Origin: Sphingopyxis sp. L1A2A
GTDB taxonomy: Bacteria; Pseudomonadota; Alphaproteobacteria; Sphingomonadales; Sphingomonadaceae
Length of the DNA stretch: 64,000 nucleotides
Direction: 5' to 3'
NCBI RefSeq assembly: GCF_005502465.1
Contig: NZ_SCOT01000001.1
Location: forward strand, 124,001-188,000
A model generated the notes under the pieces. It was not told where the DNA came from. It saw only the letters and a program-made list of their open reading frames with translations, and ran no database searches. The position numbers were made by a program, and so were the translations under genes. Positions 26,413 through 34,159 of this stretch are shown piece after piece. Numbering within the stretch: position 1 is the stretch's first letter; every line of letters begins with the position of its first letter.

Positions 26413-27518
26413 ATGATCACCAATTCTGCTGTCAGGGCACCCGCCTGGCTCAGCGCCTCGAGGATCGCGACCAGATCGCCGGGCGACACGCCCAGACGGT
26501 TGATCGAATCGACGAGTTCGGACAGCGAGGCATTGGGTTTCATCAAAAAGGCCGGGCGATAATCCTCGGCGACCTCGATCTCGCTCGATGGCTCGATCGC
26601 AGTCTCACCGCGGCTGAACGGGGCGGGCTGAACGACCGTCGGCGATTCCTTGATCGAGACGGTGAGCTTGCCGTGGCTGACCGCAGCGGTGCCGACGCGG
26701 ACCGCGCCATTGATCACCACGGTGCCGGTGCGCGCGTTGACGATCACCTTGGCCGATGGTTCGGAGCGCTGGACACCCAGATTCTCGATTGTCGACATCA
26801 GCCGCATCCGCTCGTCACCATTGCCGGCGGCGCGGATCGCGATGCTGGCGCCGTCGATCATCGACGCGCTGCCCGGGATCGCGGCGTTGATTGCATCGGC
26901 AACGCGCTTGGCGTTGGTGGCGTCGAATTGATGGAGGTTGAAGGTCAGCCAGTCGCCGGTCGCAAAGCCGGTGTCGACGGCGCGCTCGATCGTCGCCCCG
27001 CCCGCGATGCGGCCGCTCGACGGAACATTGACCGTCAGCTTCGATCCGTCGGCGGCATCGACGCCCAGCCCGCCGATGACGAGGTTGCCCTGCACCATCG
27101 CGTAAATCTGGCCGTCAGCGCCGTAGAGCGGCGCGAGCACCAGGGTGCCGCCGCGCAGGCTTTTCGCCTTGCCGATCGCCGACACGGTGACGTCCAGGCG
27201 CTGGCCGGGCTTGCCGAACGGCGGCAGTTCGGCGGTGATCATCACCGCCGCGGCGTTTTTCAGCGCCGGGTTGACCCCCGGCGGCAGCGTCAGGCCAAAG
27301 CGCGAGATTGCGCCCTTCATCCCCAGCGTCGAATAATCGAGGCTGTCGTCGCCGGTCCCCGCGAGGCCGACGACGATGCCGTAGCCGGTGAGCTGGTTAG
27401 CGCGCAGGCCCTGGAACTGGCCCATGTCCTTGATGCGCTGCGCCTGCGCCGGCGCCGCAAAGGCAAGACTGGCGATCAGGAGCGCGATCAGGGCAAACAG
27501 GGTGGGACGCTGGGTCAC
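26409..27518 (-). CDS. flgI: FlgI, periplasmic P-ring protein
   Basis: This 369-residue secreted protein forms the P ring around the rod. A clear signal peptide (ALIALLIASLAFAAPAQAQ) precedes the family start RIKDMGQFQGLRANQLTGYG. Typical FlgI sequences include VGLAGTGDDSLDY and the closing LSQAGALTAELVII. It begins 14 bases after flgH. Confidence 0.96.
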   Translation of the reverse strand: MTQRPTLFALIALLIASLAFAAPAQAQRIKDMGQFQGLRANQLTGYGIVVGLAGTGDDSLDYSTLGMKGAISRFGLTLPPGVNPALKNAAAVMITAELPPFGKPGQRLDVTVSAIGKAKSLRGGTLVLAPLYGADGQIYAMVQGNLVIGGLGVDAADGSKLTVNVPSSGRIAGGATIERAVDTGFATGDWLTFNLHQFDATNAKRVADAINAAIPGSASMIDGASIAIRAAGNGDERMRLMSTIENLGVQRSEPSAKVIVNARTGTVVINGAVRVGTAAVSHGKLTVSIKESPTVVQPAPFSRGETAIEPSSEIEVAEDYRPAFLMKPNASLSELVDSINRLGVSPGDLVAILEALSQAGALTAELVII

Positions 27519-27532
27519 GGATAAAATCCTTT

Positions 27533-28201
27533 TCAGAACGGGCTGATGATCGCGAAGAAGCGCTGCAGCCAGCCTTGCTGGCTGGCGCGCGCGATCTCGC
27601 CCTTGCCGACGTACCGGATGTTGGCGTCGGCGACGCGGGTCGACAGGATGCGGTTGTCGGGGCTGATGTCCATCGCGCGGACGATGCCCGAAATCTGGAC
27701 GCGTTCGTCGCCGCGGTTGAGCGTGAGCAGCTTTTCGCCGCGCACCAGCATCGTGCCGTTGGGATAGACCGCAGCGATGGTCACGCTGACCTCACCCGAC
27801 AGCGCGTTCGATTGCGACGCGTCGCCCTTGCCCTTGAACTGCTGGCCGCCGCCCATCGCGATGTCGCTGGGGTTGAACAGCGACAGCGGCCCGGTCGATG
27901 GCGGCGTCAGGCCGATATTGCCGTCGCGCTGCGTGCCCGCGGCGTTGCTTTTGGTCGCGGCGGTGCGCTCGACAAGCTGGATGGTCAGGATGTCGCCGAC
28001 CTGCCCGGCGCGTCCGCCCGACGTCAGCGGCACATAGCTGCCCTGAAAGATCGAGCCATTGCCGGGCAGCGGCGCCGGGGGGACCGGCGTCGCCGCAGCA
28101 AAGGCGTCGGCGGGCAATTTGTCCTTCGCCGCCGCGCCAACCGGCACGAGCGCGAGGGCAAAGGCCACACTGACCGACAGATTAGAGCGTCTGCGCGGCA
28201 T
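27533..28201 (-). CDS. flgH: FlgH, outer-membrane L-ring protein without lipobox cysteine
   Basis: This 222-residue protein forms the L ring. FlgH motifs are clear: NGSIFQGSYVPL, AGQVGDILTIQLVE, ILSTRVADANIRYVGKGEI and the ending GWLQRFFAIISPF. Most FlgH proteins are lipoproteins with a cysteine at the signal cleavage site. Here the signal (VAFALALVPVGAAAKDK) has no cysteine, and the whole protein has none. It would be processed by signal peptidase I and lack a lipid anchor. Its start overlaps flgG by 20 bases. Confidence 0.93.
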   Translation of the reverse strand: MPRRRSNLSVSVAFALALVPVGAAAKDKLPADAFAAATPVPPAPLPGNGSIFQGSYVPLTSGGRAGQVGDILTIQLVERTAATKSNAAGTQRDGNIGLTPPSTGPLSLFNPSDIAMGGGQQFKGKGDASQSNALSGEVSVTIAAVYPNGTMLVRGEKLLTLNRGDERVQISGIVRAMDISPDNRILSTRVADANIRYVGKGEIARASQQGWLQRFFAIISPF

Positions 28202-28967
28202 TTTTCATCATCTCGTCGGTGGCCTGGATCATCTTGGAATTGACCTCATAGGCGCGCTGGGTCTCGATCATGTCGACGAGTTCCTCAACGACATTGACGT
28301 TCGATCCCTCGAGCATCCCGCCGCGCAAGCTGCCGCGGCCTTCCTGCCCGGCAGCGCCGACCTGCGGCGCGCCCGATGCGGCGGTTTCGACCAGCATATT
28401 GTCGCCGATCGCCTGCAAGCCCGCCGGATTGGCAAAGCGTGCGAGTTCGATGCGACCAAGTTCGGTCAGCGTCCCGTCGGCGCCGGTCGCCGACACGGTG
28501 CCGTCGGCGCCGATCGACACATTGGTGCTGTCCTCGGGAATCTGGATCGCGGGGGTCAGCGGCTTGCCGTCCGAGGTCACGATCGTGCCATCGGGCGAGC
28601 GGCCGAAATTGCCGGCGCGGGTATAGCCGGTCCGCCCATCGGGCATTTCGACCTGAAAATATCCGGCGCCGTCGATCGCCATGTCGAGCGCGTTGCCGGT
28701 GGTGGCGAACGTCCCCTGCGTATCGATCCGCGACGTGCCGCCCAGCGACACGCCGGTGCCGAGGTTAAGCCCGGTCGCATAACGGTTTTCAGCTGACGAC
28801 GGCGCACCCGGCGCGGTCATCATCTGATAGCTCAACGTTTCAAAGCTGGCGCGGTCGCGCTTGAAGCCCGTGGTGTTCACGTTGGCGAGGTTGTTGGCGA
28901 TCACCTGCATCCGGAAGCCCTGGGCATCCAGACCGGTTCGTGCGACGTGCAAGGCACCGAAGCTCAT
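28182..28967 (-). CDS. flgG: FlgG, distal rod protein
   Basis: This 261-residue distal rod protein has the N-terminal motif TGLDAQGFRMQVIANNLANVNTTGFKR and the C-terminal VNVVEELVDMIETQRAYEVNSK, at the usual FlgG length. It lies between flgF and flgH in the standard order. Confidence 0.96.
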   Translation of the reverse strand: MSFGALHVARTGLDAQGFRMQVIANNLANVNTTGFKRDRASFETLSYQMMTAPGAPSSAENRYATGLNLGTGVSLGGTSRIDTQGTFATTGNALDMAIDGAGYFQVEMPDGRTGYTRAGNFGRSPDGTIVTSDGKPLTPAIQIPEDSTNVSIGADGTVSATGADGTLTELGRIELARFANPAGLQAIGDNMLVETAASGAPQVGAAGQEGRGSLRGGMLEGSNVNVVEELVDMIETQRAYEVNSKMIQATDEMMKNAAQTL

Positions 28968-28979
28968 GTCATAGTCTCC

Positions 28980-29723
28980 TTAACGGGGAAGCTGCATCAA
29001 ATTGGCGGTCGCGCTGTCCATGTCGCGCACGTCGCTGACCAGCTTGAGCTGGGTATCCCAGCTGCGGCTCGCCTCGATCATGTCGACCAGCGCGGTGGTG
29101 GCGGCGACGTTCGATCCTTCGATCGACCGGGTGATCAGCCGCGCTTCGGGATCGTCGGGCAAAATGCCCTCGCCCTTGACGCGGAATAGCCCGTCCAACC
29201 CCTTGGCAATGTCGGACCCGGTCGGGGTCGCCAGCCGCAGCCGGTCGACTTCCTGCGGATTTTCGGCATCACCGCCGGCGGGGACGATCCACACCCGCCC
29301 CTCGACGTCGATCGTGATCGCGTCAGCGGGGGGGATCGTCACCGGGCCCTGACCACCCTGCACGGGGTGGCCGTCGCCGGTGGTCAGCAGCCCGCTGGGC
29401 GATACCTGCAGGTCGCCGCGCCGCGTATAGGCCTCGGTGCCGTCCTTTGCCTGCACCACGAGCAGCGCGTCGCCCTGCACCGCGATGTCCAGATCGCGCC
29501 CGGTCGCGGTGACAGTGCCGGCGCGCATGTCGGCGCCGATCACTTCTTCCGACGCCATGGCGCGCGCGCCCGTCCCGCTGCCGTTCAGCCACAGCGCCTG
29601 CGCCTCGGCCATGTCGGCGCGAAACCCGGGCGTCTGCGCGTTCGCCAGATTGTTGGCAATCGCCGTCTGGCGGGCCGTGCTGCCCCGCATCGCGGTAAGG
29701 CTGGTATAGATGAGTTTGTCCAT
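28980..29723 (-). CDS. flgF: FlgF, proximal rod protein
   Basis: This 247-residue rod protein has the family N terminus (SLTAMRGSTARQTAIANNLANAQTPGFRAD) and C terminus (GSNVAATTALVDMIEASRSWDTQLK). It lies 12 bases before flgG in the same operon and 35 bases after flgE. Confidence 0.95.
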   Translation of the reverse strand: MDKLIYTSLTAMRGSTARQTAIANNLANAQTPGFRADMAEAQALWLNGSGTGARAMASEEVIGADMRAGTVTATGRDLDIAVQGDALLVVQAKDGTEAYTRRGDLQVSPSGLLTTGDGHPVQGGQGPVTIPPADAITIDVEGRVWIVPAGGDAENPQEVDRLRLATPTGSDIAKGLDGLFRVKGEGILPDDPEARLITRSIEGSNVAATTALVDMIEASRSWDTQLKLVSDVRDMDSATANLMQLPR

Positions 29724-29758
29724 CTGAAGGCTCCCGGCAGGCGGCTAAATGCGCTGGA

Positions 29759-30586
29759 TCAGCGCATGTTGATGATGGTTTGCGACAGCTGCGACGCGCC
29801 CTCGATCGCCTTGGCGTTCGCCTGGAAATTGCGCTGTGCACCGATCAGCATCACCAGTTCTTCGGTGATATCGACGTTCGAGCGTTCGAGTGCGCCCGAC
29901 CGGATCGCGCCCATCGGGCCGTTGGTCGCGGCGTCGATCGTCGGCGCGCCGCTTTCGCCCGACGACTGCCAATGCGCGTCGCCGACGGGCCGCAGCCCCT
30001 CCATCGCCGGGAAGGTCGCCATCGCAACCTTGCCCAGAACCTGCGCTTCGCCATTGGCAAAGGTGGCAGAGACCAGCCCGTCGAGGCCGATCGAGACATT
30101 GACCAGCTGCGCGGTGGGATCGCTCGGCGCGCCCGGCGGCAGGACAAAATCAAACGCCCCGGCCAGCGTGTTGTTGGTGACGTTGCCGTTCGCATCGACG
30201 GGCAGCAGTTGCAGCTTCTGCCCCGTCGAATCGATCACATTGCGGTCGGGGGTCGCGGTGAACGCGCCGTTGCGGGTGTAGGTCACCTGCTCGCGCGGCG
30301 GATCGCCCTTCACCACGAACATTCCTTCACCGACGATCGCCATGTCGAGCGTCTTTTCGCTCGATTCATACGATCCCTGGGTAAACTGCTGGGTGATCCC
30401 GTTGAGGCGCTGGCCCTGACCCGCGATCATCTTGGTCGACTGGGTCGGCGACGAGGCGAAAATGTCGCCGAACTGCGCCTTGCTGCGCTTGAACCCGATC
30501 GATCCCGCGTTGGCGATGTTGTTCGAGATGACCGACATGTCGGTCTGGGCGCCCTTGAGGCCCGAAAGCGAGGTATAGAATGACAT
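29759..30586 (-). CDS. flgE: FlgE, short hook protein
   Basis: This 275-residue protein has the flagellar hook-family ends MSFYTSLSGLKGAQTDMSVISNNIANAGSIGFKRS and VDITEELVMLIGAQRNFQANAKAI. Position after flgD and before flgF identifies it as FlgE. Typical hook proteins have 400 or more residues; here the middle is little larger than in the rod protein FlgG, so the outer hook domain is minimal or missing. The hook must therefore be thin or differently packed. Confidence 0.9.
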   Translation of the reverse strand: MSFYTSLSGLKGAQTDMSVISNNIANAGSIGFKRSKAQFGDIFASSPTQSTKMIAGQGQRLNGITQQFTQGSYESSEKTLDMAIVGEGMFVVKGDPPREQVTYTRNGAFTATPDRNVIDSTGQKLQLLPVDANGNVTNNTLAGAFDFVLPPGAPSDPTAQLVNVSIGLDGLVSATFANGEAQVLGKVAMATFPAMEGLRPVGDAHWQSSGESGAPTIDAATNGPMGAIRSGALERSNVDITEELVMLIGAQRNFQANAKAIEGASQLSQTIINMR

Positions 30587-30599
30587 GGCTTTATCCTTC

Positions 30600-30899
30600 T
30601 TAGGTGGTGGGGGTTGTGGGCGCCGGAGTGGCGGCCTTGATGTCCTTGAGCAGCTGGGTCTGCGCTATGAGCTGCTCCGAGATTTTCTGCAGCGTCGTGT
30701 TGGTTTCGCTGATCCCGGCGAGGCTGGAAAACTGCGCCATCTGCGCGACCATCTGCTGGTTATCGACGGGGTTGAACGGATCCTGCTGCGACAGCTGCGC
30801 GGTCATCAGGCGCAGGAAATCGCTCTGCCCCATCTGCTGCCCGGCGCCCTTCGGCTGGAGCACGACATTGTTGGCGTTGATGACGTTGTTGACGGCCAT
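30600..30899 (-). CDS. flgD: FlgD, minimal hook-cap/scaffold protein
   Basis: This 99-residue protein has only the conserved N-terminal FlgD core (MGQSDFLRLMTAQLSQQDPFNPVDNQQMVAQMAQFSSL). The Tudor and Ig-like C-terminal domains of the roughly 230-residue enteric FlgD are absent. The frame ends in a Thr/Pro tail (TPAPTTPTT), and flgE starts 13 bases later, so no lost coding remnant is visible. It starts two bases after the flgC stop. Confidence 0.9.
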   Translation of the reverse strand: MAVNNVINANNVVLQPKGAGQQMGQSDFLRLMTAQLSQQDPFNPVDNQQMVAQMAQFSSLAGISETNTTLQKISEQLIAQTQLLKDIKAATPAPTTPTT

Positions 30900-30900
30900 T

Positions 30901-31311
30901 TTATTGTCCCATCCTGAGGGTTTCGTTGATCAGGCCCTTGGCGGTTTCGAGGACCTGGACATTGTTCTGATATTGGCGCGCGGTCTCGACCATCTCGACC
31001 ATCTCCGCGGCGCTATCGACCGCCGCCTGCCAGACGTTGCCGTCCTTGTCGGCGAGCGGGTTCGACGGATCGTGGCGTTTCGACGGCGCCATTTTCGACG
31101 TCGTCACCTGATCGACCTGGACCGTCGCGCGGCCCTGGCTGTCCATCACGGTACGGAACACCGGTTTGAGCGAGCGAAAGGCTTCGGCTTCGCTGCCCGC
31201 GATCGTCCCGGCGTTGGCCAGGTTCGACGCGGTGGTGTTAAGCCGGACGAGCTGCGCCGACATCGCGCGGCCGCTGATGTCGAAGACGGAGAAATTGCTG
31301 GCCATCGTCAT
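30901..31311 (-). CDS. flgC: FlgC, proximal rod protein
   Basis: This 136-residue rod protein has the N-terminal motif ISGRAMSAQLVRLNTTASNLANAGTIAG and the C-terminal MVEMVETARQYQNNVQVLE. It overlaps flgB by four bases and is the second gene of the flgB operon. Confidence 0.95.
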   Translation of the reverse strand: MTMASNFSVFDISGRAMSAQLVRLNTTASNLANAGTIAGSEAEAFRSLKPVFRTVMDSQGRATVQVDQVTTSKMAPSKRHDPSNPLADKDGNVWQAAVDSAAEMVEMVETARQYQNNVQVLETAKGLINETLRMGQ

Positions 31312-31661
31312 TCGCCCTTGATCGCACGGGTCAGCGTGTTGACGCGGCCGCTGAGGAACGAAAGGCTGGACCGGTAGGCGAGTGCGTTTTCGGCGAACGC
31401 CGTCTGCTCGGTCGCCATTTCGACGGTGTTGCCGTCGAGCGACGCCTGTACCGGCACGCGATACGCAATCGCGCCCTCGATAGCATTGGCGGTCGAGCCG
31501 CCCTGCTGCGCCAGGTCGAGCGCTTTCGAAAAATCGAGGTCGCGCGCCTTATATCCGGGCGTCGCGGCATTGGCGATGTTCGACGCGAGCATCATCATGC
31601 GCTGGCTGCGCAGCTGAAGCGCCGTCGCGTGCAGACCAAAGAGTTTCTCGGATGCCATCAT
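31308..31661 (-). CDS. flgB: FlgB, proximal rod protein
   Basis: This 117-residue rod protein begins with MMASEKLFGLHATALQL and carries RMMMLASNIANAATPGYKARDLDF, the FlgB signature. ATG 31661 is chosen because AAGGA lies five bases upstream. The open frame reaches 31757, but that part crosses the sigma-54 promoter at 31734-31750 and cannot be translated from it. First gene of the flgB-C-D-E-F-G-H-I-J-K-L operon. Confidence 0.94.
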   Translation of the reverse strand: MMASEKLFGLHATALQLRSQRMMMLASNIANAATPGYKARDLDFSKALDLAQQGGSTANAIEGAIAYRVPVQASLDGNTVEMATEQTAFAENALAYRSSLSFLSGRVNTLTRAIKGE

Positions 31662-31733
31662 CAAATTCCTTCTTTCGCCGCTGGCCGGGTCCGGTCGCTG
31701 CCGGCGCCGACGCGCGGAAAACACAAAGAACGA

Positions 31734-31750
31734 TGCAATCGCCGTGCCAA
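31734..31750 (-). promoter_or_regulatory. Sigma-54 promoter of the flgB operon
   Basis: The minus strand reads TTGGCACGGCGATTGCA, a perfect match to TTGGCACG-N4-TTGCA with 12 bases between GG and GC. Transcription would start near 31723, about 62 bases before the flgB ATG. Confidence 0.92.
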
Positions 31751-31813
31751 AAGGCATTTATCTATTATTTTCAGTTATTTAAATATGGTCGCCGTCATCG
31801 CTTTGGGGTATCA

Positions 31814-31827
31814 GTCAAAAAACTGAC
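31814..31827. promoter_or_regulatory. FleQ-like activator box shared by flgB and flgA
   Basis: GTCAAAAAACTGAC has perfect GTCA/TGAC half-sites six bases apart and resembles the Pseudomonas FleQ consensus GTCANTAAATTGAC. It lies between the two divergent sigma-54 promoters, about 97 bases from the flgB start site and 76 from the flgA start site. Related boxes precede fliE and the transglycosylase operon. Confidence 0.6.
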
Positions 31828-31869
31828 GACTCCACGTCGCGGCGGCGCCAATCGCGCCGCAAACCGCGA

Positions 31870-31886
31870 CTGGCACGCTTCCTGCA
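31870..31886 (+). promoter_or_regulatory. Sigma-54 promoter of flgA
   Basis: CTGGCACGCTTCCTGCA has GG at 31872-31873 and GC at 31884-31885, 12 bases apart. Transcription would start near 31897, just before the ribosome binding site of flgA. Confidence 0.85.
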
Positions 31887-31925
31887 AAATGGCGGGTGAC
31901 CATTTTGGACCGAAGGAGATGGATC

Positions 31926-32468
31926 GTGTCCCATGCTATCACCACCCGCCTGGCCGTTGGCCTCGCCGCCTATTCCGCTGCCTGTACCGCCGCCGCCAAT
32001 CCCGCATATGCCCAGCAGGCGACCGAGGATTGGCAGACAATCGACGTGCTGACCGCGATGGTCGCCAGCGCGCTGGGCCGCACTGCGACCCCGGTCGATC
32101 GCCGCATCAAGCTGGCGCGCTGTCCCGAACAGGCATCGGTGACCGCGATCGACGCCAATGCGCTCGCGGTGCGCTGCGCCTCGCTCGGCTGGCGCCTGCG
32201 CGTCCCCCTGAGCACACCGGCGGCGGGACCAGCGAACGCGGCGCCGACGGCGGCGAGCTTTACCCGCCCCGCCACCGGCGCCCCCGTCATCCGCCGCGGC
32301 GACAATGTCCGGGTGACGATCGATACCGAAAGTTTTTCGATCAGCTATGCTGCGGTCGCCGCCGAGGATGGCCGGATCGGCGAGATGATCGCGCTGCGCG
32401 GCAACGACGCCAAATCGTCGCTGAGCGCGACCGTGATCGGTCCCGGCCGCGCCCGCCTCGACGACTGA
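31926..32468 (+). CDS. flgA: FlgA, P-ring assembly chaperone
   Basis: This 180-residue periplasmic protein helps FlgI polymerise into the P ring. A signal peptide ends near ANPAYAQQA. The C-terminal SAF-like domain includes PVIRRGDNVRVTIDTESFSISYAAVA and GEMIALRGNDAKSSLSATVIG. GTG 31926 is chosen because AAGGAG lies seven bases upstream and because an ATG at 31896 would precede the predicted transcription start. It diverges from flgB and ends at a strong terminator. Confidence 0.9.
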   Translation: MSHAITTRLAVGLAAYSAACTAAANPAYAQQATEDWQTIDVLTAMVASALGRTATPVDRRIKLARCPEQASVTAIDANALAVRCASLGWRLRVPLSTPAAGPANAAPTAASFTRPATGAPVIRRGDNVRVTIDTESFSISYAAVAAEDGRIGEMIALRGNDAKSSLSATVIGPGRARLDD

Positions 32469-32498
32469 CCCCCACCTTTCCTTACCCTGACCAGCCCC

Positions 32499-32553
32499 TG
32501 GCCCGGTGACTGTCGGCTTTCCGACGTCACCGGGCCATTCTTTTGTCTTTTTT
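32499..32553 (+). terminator. Rho-independent terminator of flgA
   Basis: A long hairpin pairs TGGCCCGGTGAC (32499-32510) with 32526-32537 and stacks on an inner GTCGG-CTTT-CCGAC stem. A T-rich run (TTCTTTTGTCTTTTTT) follows at 32538-32553. Confidence 0.9.
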
Positions 32554-32567
32554 GCGCCGCGCCGCCT

Positions 32568-32593
32568 TAATCCCCCGCGGCGGCGTCCGTTAA
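32568..32593 (+). promoter_or_regulatory. FliA-type promoter of flgM
   Basis: TAAT at 32568-32571 and TCCGTTAA at 32586-32593 are separated by 14 bases, the same geometry as before fliC and fliD. The start site would lie near 32600, about 47 bases before the flgM ATG and after the flgA terminator. Confidence 0.6.
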
Positions 32594-32646
32594 AGCCTTC
32601 GTGAACCGCGTCGTCACTTTTCTGACGGTACCGGATGGAGGCAGAT

Positions 32647-32946
32647 ATGTCGGGTGACAGCAAGATCGGACCCGTCGGCGGTATCGTCCGCACGACTCCG
32701 CTGCGCAGCGTCGCCAGCGATGCGGCAACGTCGGCCCGGGCGCCTGCGCCGCTGCCAGCGGCGGCGGACGGCTTGCCCGCAGCGCGCCTGATCCGCCTTG
32801 CGGGCGGGCTTGCCAATCAGGCGCCGCCGGTCGATGTCGGCCGCGTCGCATCGCTGCGCAGCGCGATTGCCAGCGGCAGCTATGGCGTCCACCCCGCGAT
32901 CATCGCCAGCGCCATGATCGATTTCCACACCGGCGGGTCGGAATGA
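32647..32946 (+). CDS. flgM: FlgM, anti-sigma-28 factor
   Basis: This 99-residue protein should bind FliA and be exported once the hook is finished, freeing sigma-28 for the late genes. The C-terminal half (VDVGRVASLRSAIASGSYGVHPAIIASAMIDF) is the FlgM sigma-binding motif with its typical I/L-GxYxV-PxxIAxxMI pattern. ATG 32647 is used because GGAGG lies a few bases upstream; an ATG at 32635 has no such site. It overlaps the next gene as ATGA. Confidence 0.9.
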   Translation: MSGDSKIGPVGGIVRTTPLRSVASDAATSARAPAPLPAAADGLPAARLIRLAGGLANQAPPVDVGRVASLRSAIASGSYGVHPAIIASAMIDFHTGGSE

Positions 32947-33242
32947 TGCTCGAAGAAGTCCAATTGCGGCTCAATGCGTTGGTCGGTGCGCTCGACGGGC
33001 ATGACGCCGGGGCGATCATCGCGGCGACCGAAGAGCTGGCGACCGCGGTGATCCTGTTTCGCGGCGCGGCCATCCCCAGGGGCAGCGAACATCGCACCCA
33101 GGTCTTGATCGGCAAGGCGCTGCGCGAGCTCGAAGCCGCCGCAATCCGCGTCAACGTCCTCAAGGACTGGACGCGTCAGCGGATTGACAGGAACCACGAC
33201 ATCCGCGGCACTCACCAGCGCGGAGCCGCGTTAAACTACTGA
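32943..33242 (+). CDS. FlgN-like export chaperone candidate
   Basis: This 99-residue, mostly helical protein has no clear motif. It is translationally coupled to flgM (four-base overlap), the usual place of flgN, whose product chaperones FlgK and FlgL. Length and helical pattern (LEEVQLRLNALVGALDGHDAGAIIAATEELATAV) fit a small FlgN. The assignment is from position, so FlgN is a proposal and the gene could encode another small flagellar protein. Confidence 0.6.
   Translation: MMLEEVQLRLNALVGALDGHDAGAIIAATEELATAVILFRGAAIPRGSEHRTQVLIGKALRELEAAAIRVNVLKDWTRQRIDRNHDIRGTHQRGAALNY
33175..33188. promoter_or_regulatory. FleQ-like activator box upstream of the transglycosylase-flhA-fliA operon
   Basis: GTCAGCGGATTGAC has both perfect half-sites, six bases apart. 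Its centre is about 119 bases before the predicted sigma-54 start at 33301. It lies inside the 3' part of the preceding FlgN-like gene. Confidence 0.5.
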
Positions 33243-33274
33243 TTATTCTATAGGTTTCTGCCATTAACCGTAAA

Positions 33275-33289
33275 TGGCACGATGATTGC
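33275..33289 (+). promoter_or_regulatory. Sigma-54 promoter of the transglycosylase-flhA-fliA operon
   Basis: TGGCACGATGATTGC has GG at 33276-33277 and GC at 33288-33289, exactly 12 bases apart. Transcription would begin near 33301, which excludes an upstream in-frame start at 33296 for the next gene. Confidence 0.85.
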
Positions 33290-33334
33290 GTTGGTTTGCT
33301 GAGACAGCCCTGCTGCACCAGCGGAACCCGATTT

Positions 33335-34159
33335 ATGAACGCCATCAACAATCCCCAGCCCGGCCGCCGCATCGCTGCACCCGTCATGGATGCGGTGCAA
33401 ACGGCGTCGGCGCGCACGGGAATCGATTTCGATTATCTGGTCGATGTCGCGCGCGTTGAAAGCGGCTATAACCCGACCGCCAAGGCGTCCACCTCGTCGG
33501 CGCGCGGACTGTATCAGTTCACCAAACAGACCTGGCTCGCGACCCTCGACCGCCACGGCGCCAATCACGGCCTCGCCTGGGCCGCCGATGCGATCGGCCG
33601 CGATGCATCGGGGCGGCTGACCGTGACCGATCCCACCCTGCGCCAACAGATTTTCGACCTGCGCGACGATCCCGCCGCCGCATCGACGATGGCCGCGGCG
33701 CTGACCGGCGACAATCGCGACTATCTGGAAAGCCGGATCGGGCGCAGCGCCGAGCCCGTCGACCTCTATCTCGCGCATTTCCTGGGCAGCGGCGGCGCCG
33801 CCAAATTTCTGACCGCGCTCGACGCCAATCCCGACCAGCCCGGCGCGCCGATGATGCCCGAGGCGGCCGCCGCCAACCGGTCGGTGTTCTACGCCCCCGA
33901 CGGCAGCATGCGCAGCCTGGCCGAAATCCGCGACCGCTTTCGCGCCAAGCTCGAAGACGGCGGCAAGATCGAAAATGTGAAACCCTTCGCCCCCGCCGGC
34001 TGGCACGCTTCGGCGAGTCGTACGAGCGGCCTGGCGGGTGGTGGGGGACGTCCCCCGCTGCAGATGATGGAAATTCAGCCCATGCCCCGCAAATTGTCGA
34101 TGGGTTTTGCCGCCGACGCTTATCGGCGGCTCGCCGCCATGTCGGGCGGCGCGGCATGA
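33335..34159 (+). CDS. Flagellar lytic transglycosylase (SLT domain)
   Basis: This 274-residue protein cleaves peptidoglycan, probably to let the rod pass through the wall. The SLT domain starts near residue 20; the catalytic glutamate is Glu42 in VARVESGYNPTA, and SSARGLYQFTKQTW is the second conserved block. No signal peptide is visible, so it may be exported through the flagellar apparatus. ATG 33335 lies downstream of the sigma-54 start. It overlaps flhA by four bases and probably replaces the missing hydrolase domain of FlgJ. Confidence 0.88.
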   Translation: MNAINNPQPGRRIAAPVMDAVQTASARTGIDFDYLVDVARVESGYNPTAKASTSSARGLYQFTKQTWLATLDRHGANHGLAWAADAIGRDASGRLTVTDPTLRQQIFDLRDDPAAASTMAAALTGDNRDYLESRIGRSAEPVDLYLAHFLGSGGAAKFLTALDANPDQPGAPMMPEAAAANRSVFYAPDGSMRSLAEIRDRFRAKLEDGGKIENVKPFAPAGWHASASRTSGLAGGGGRPPLQMMEIQPMPRKLSMGFAADAYRRLAAMSGGAA

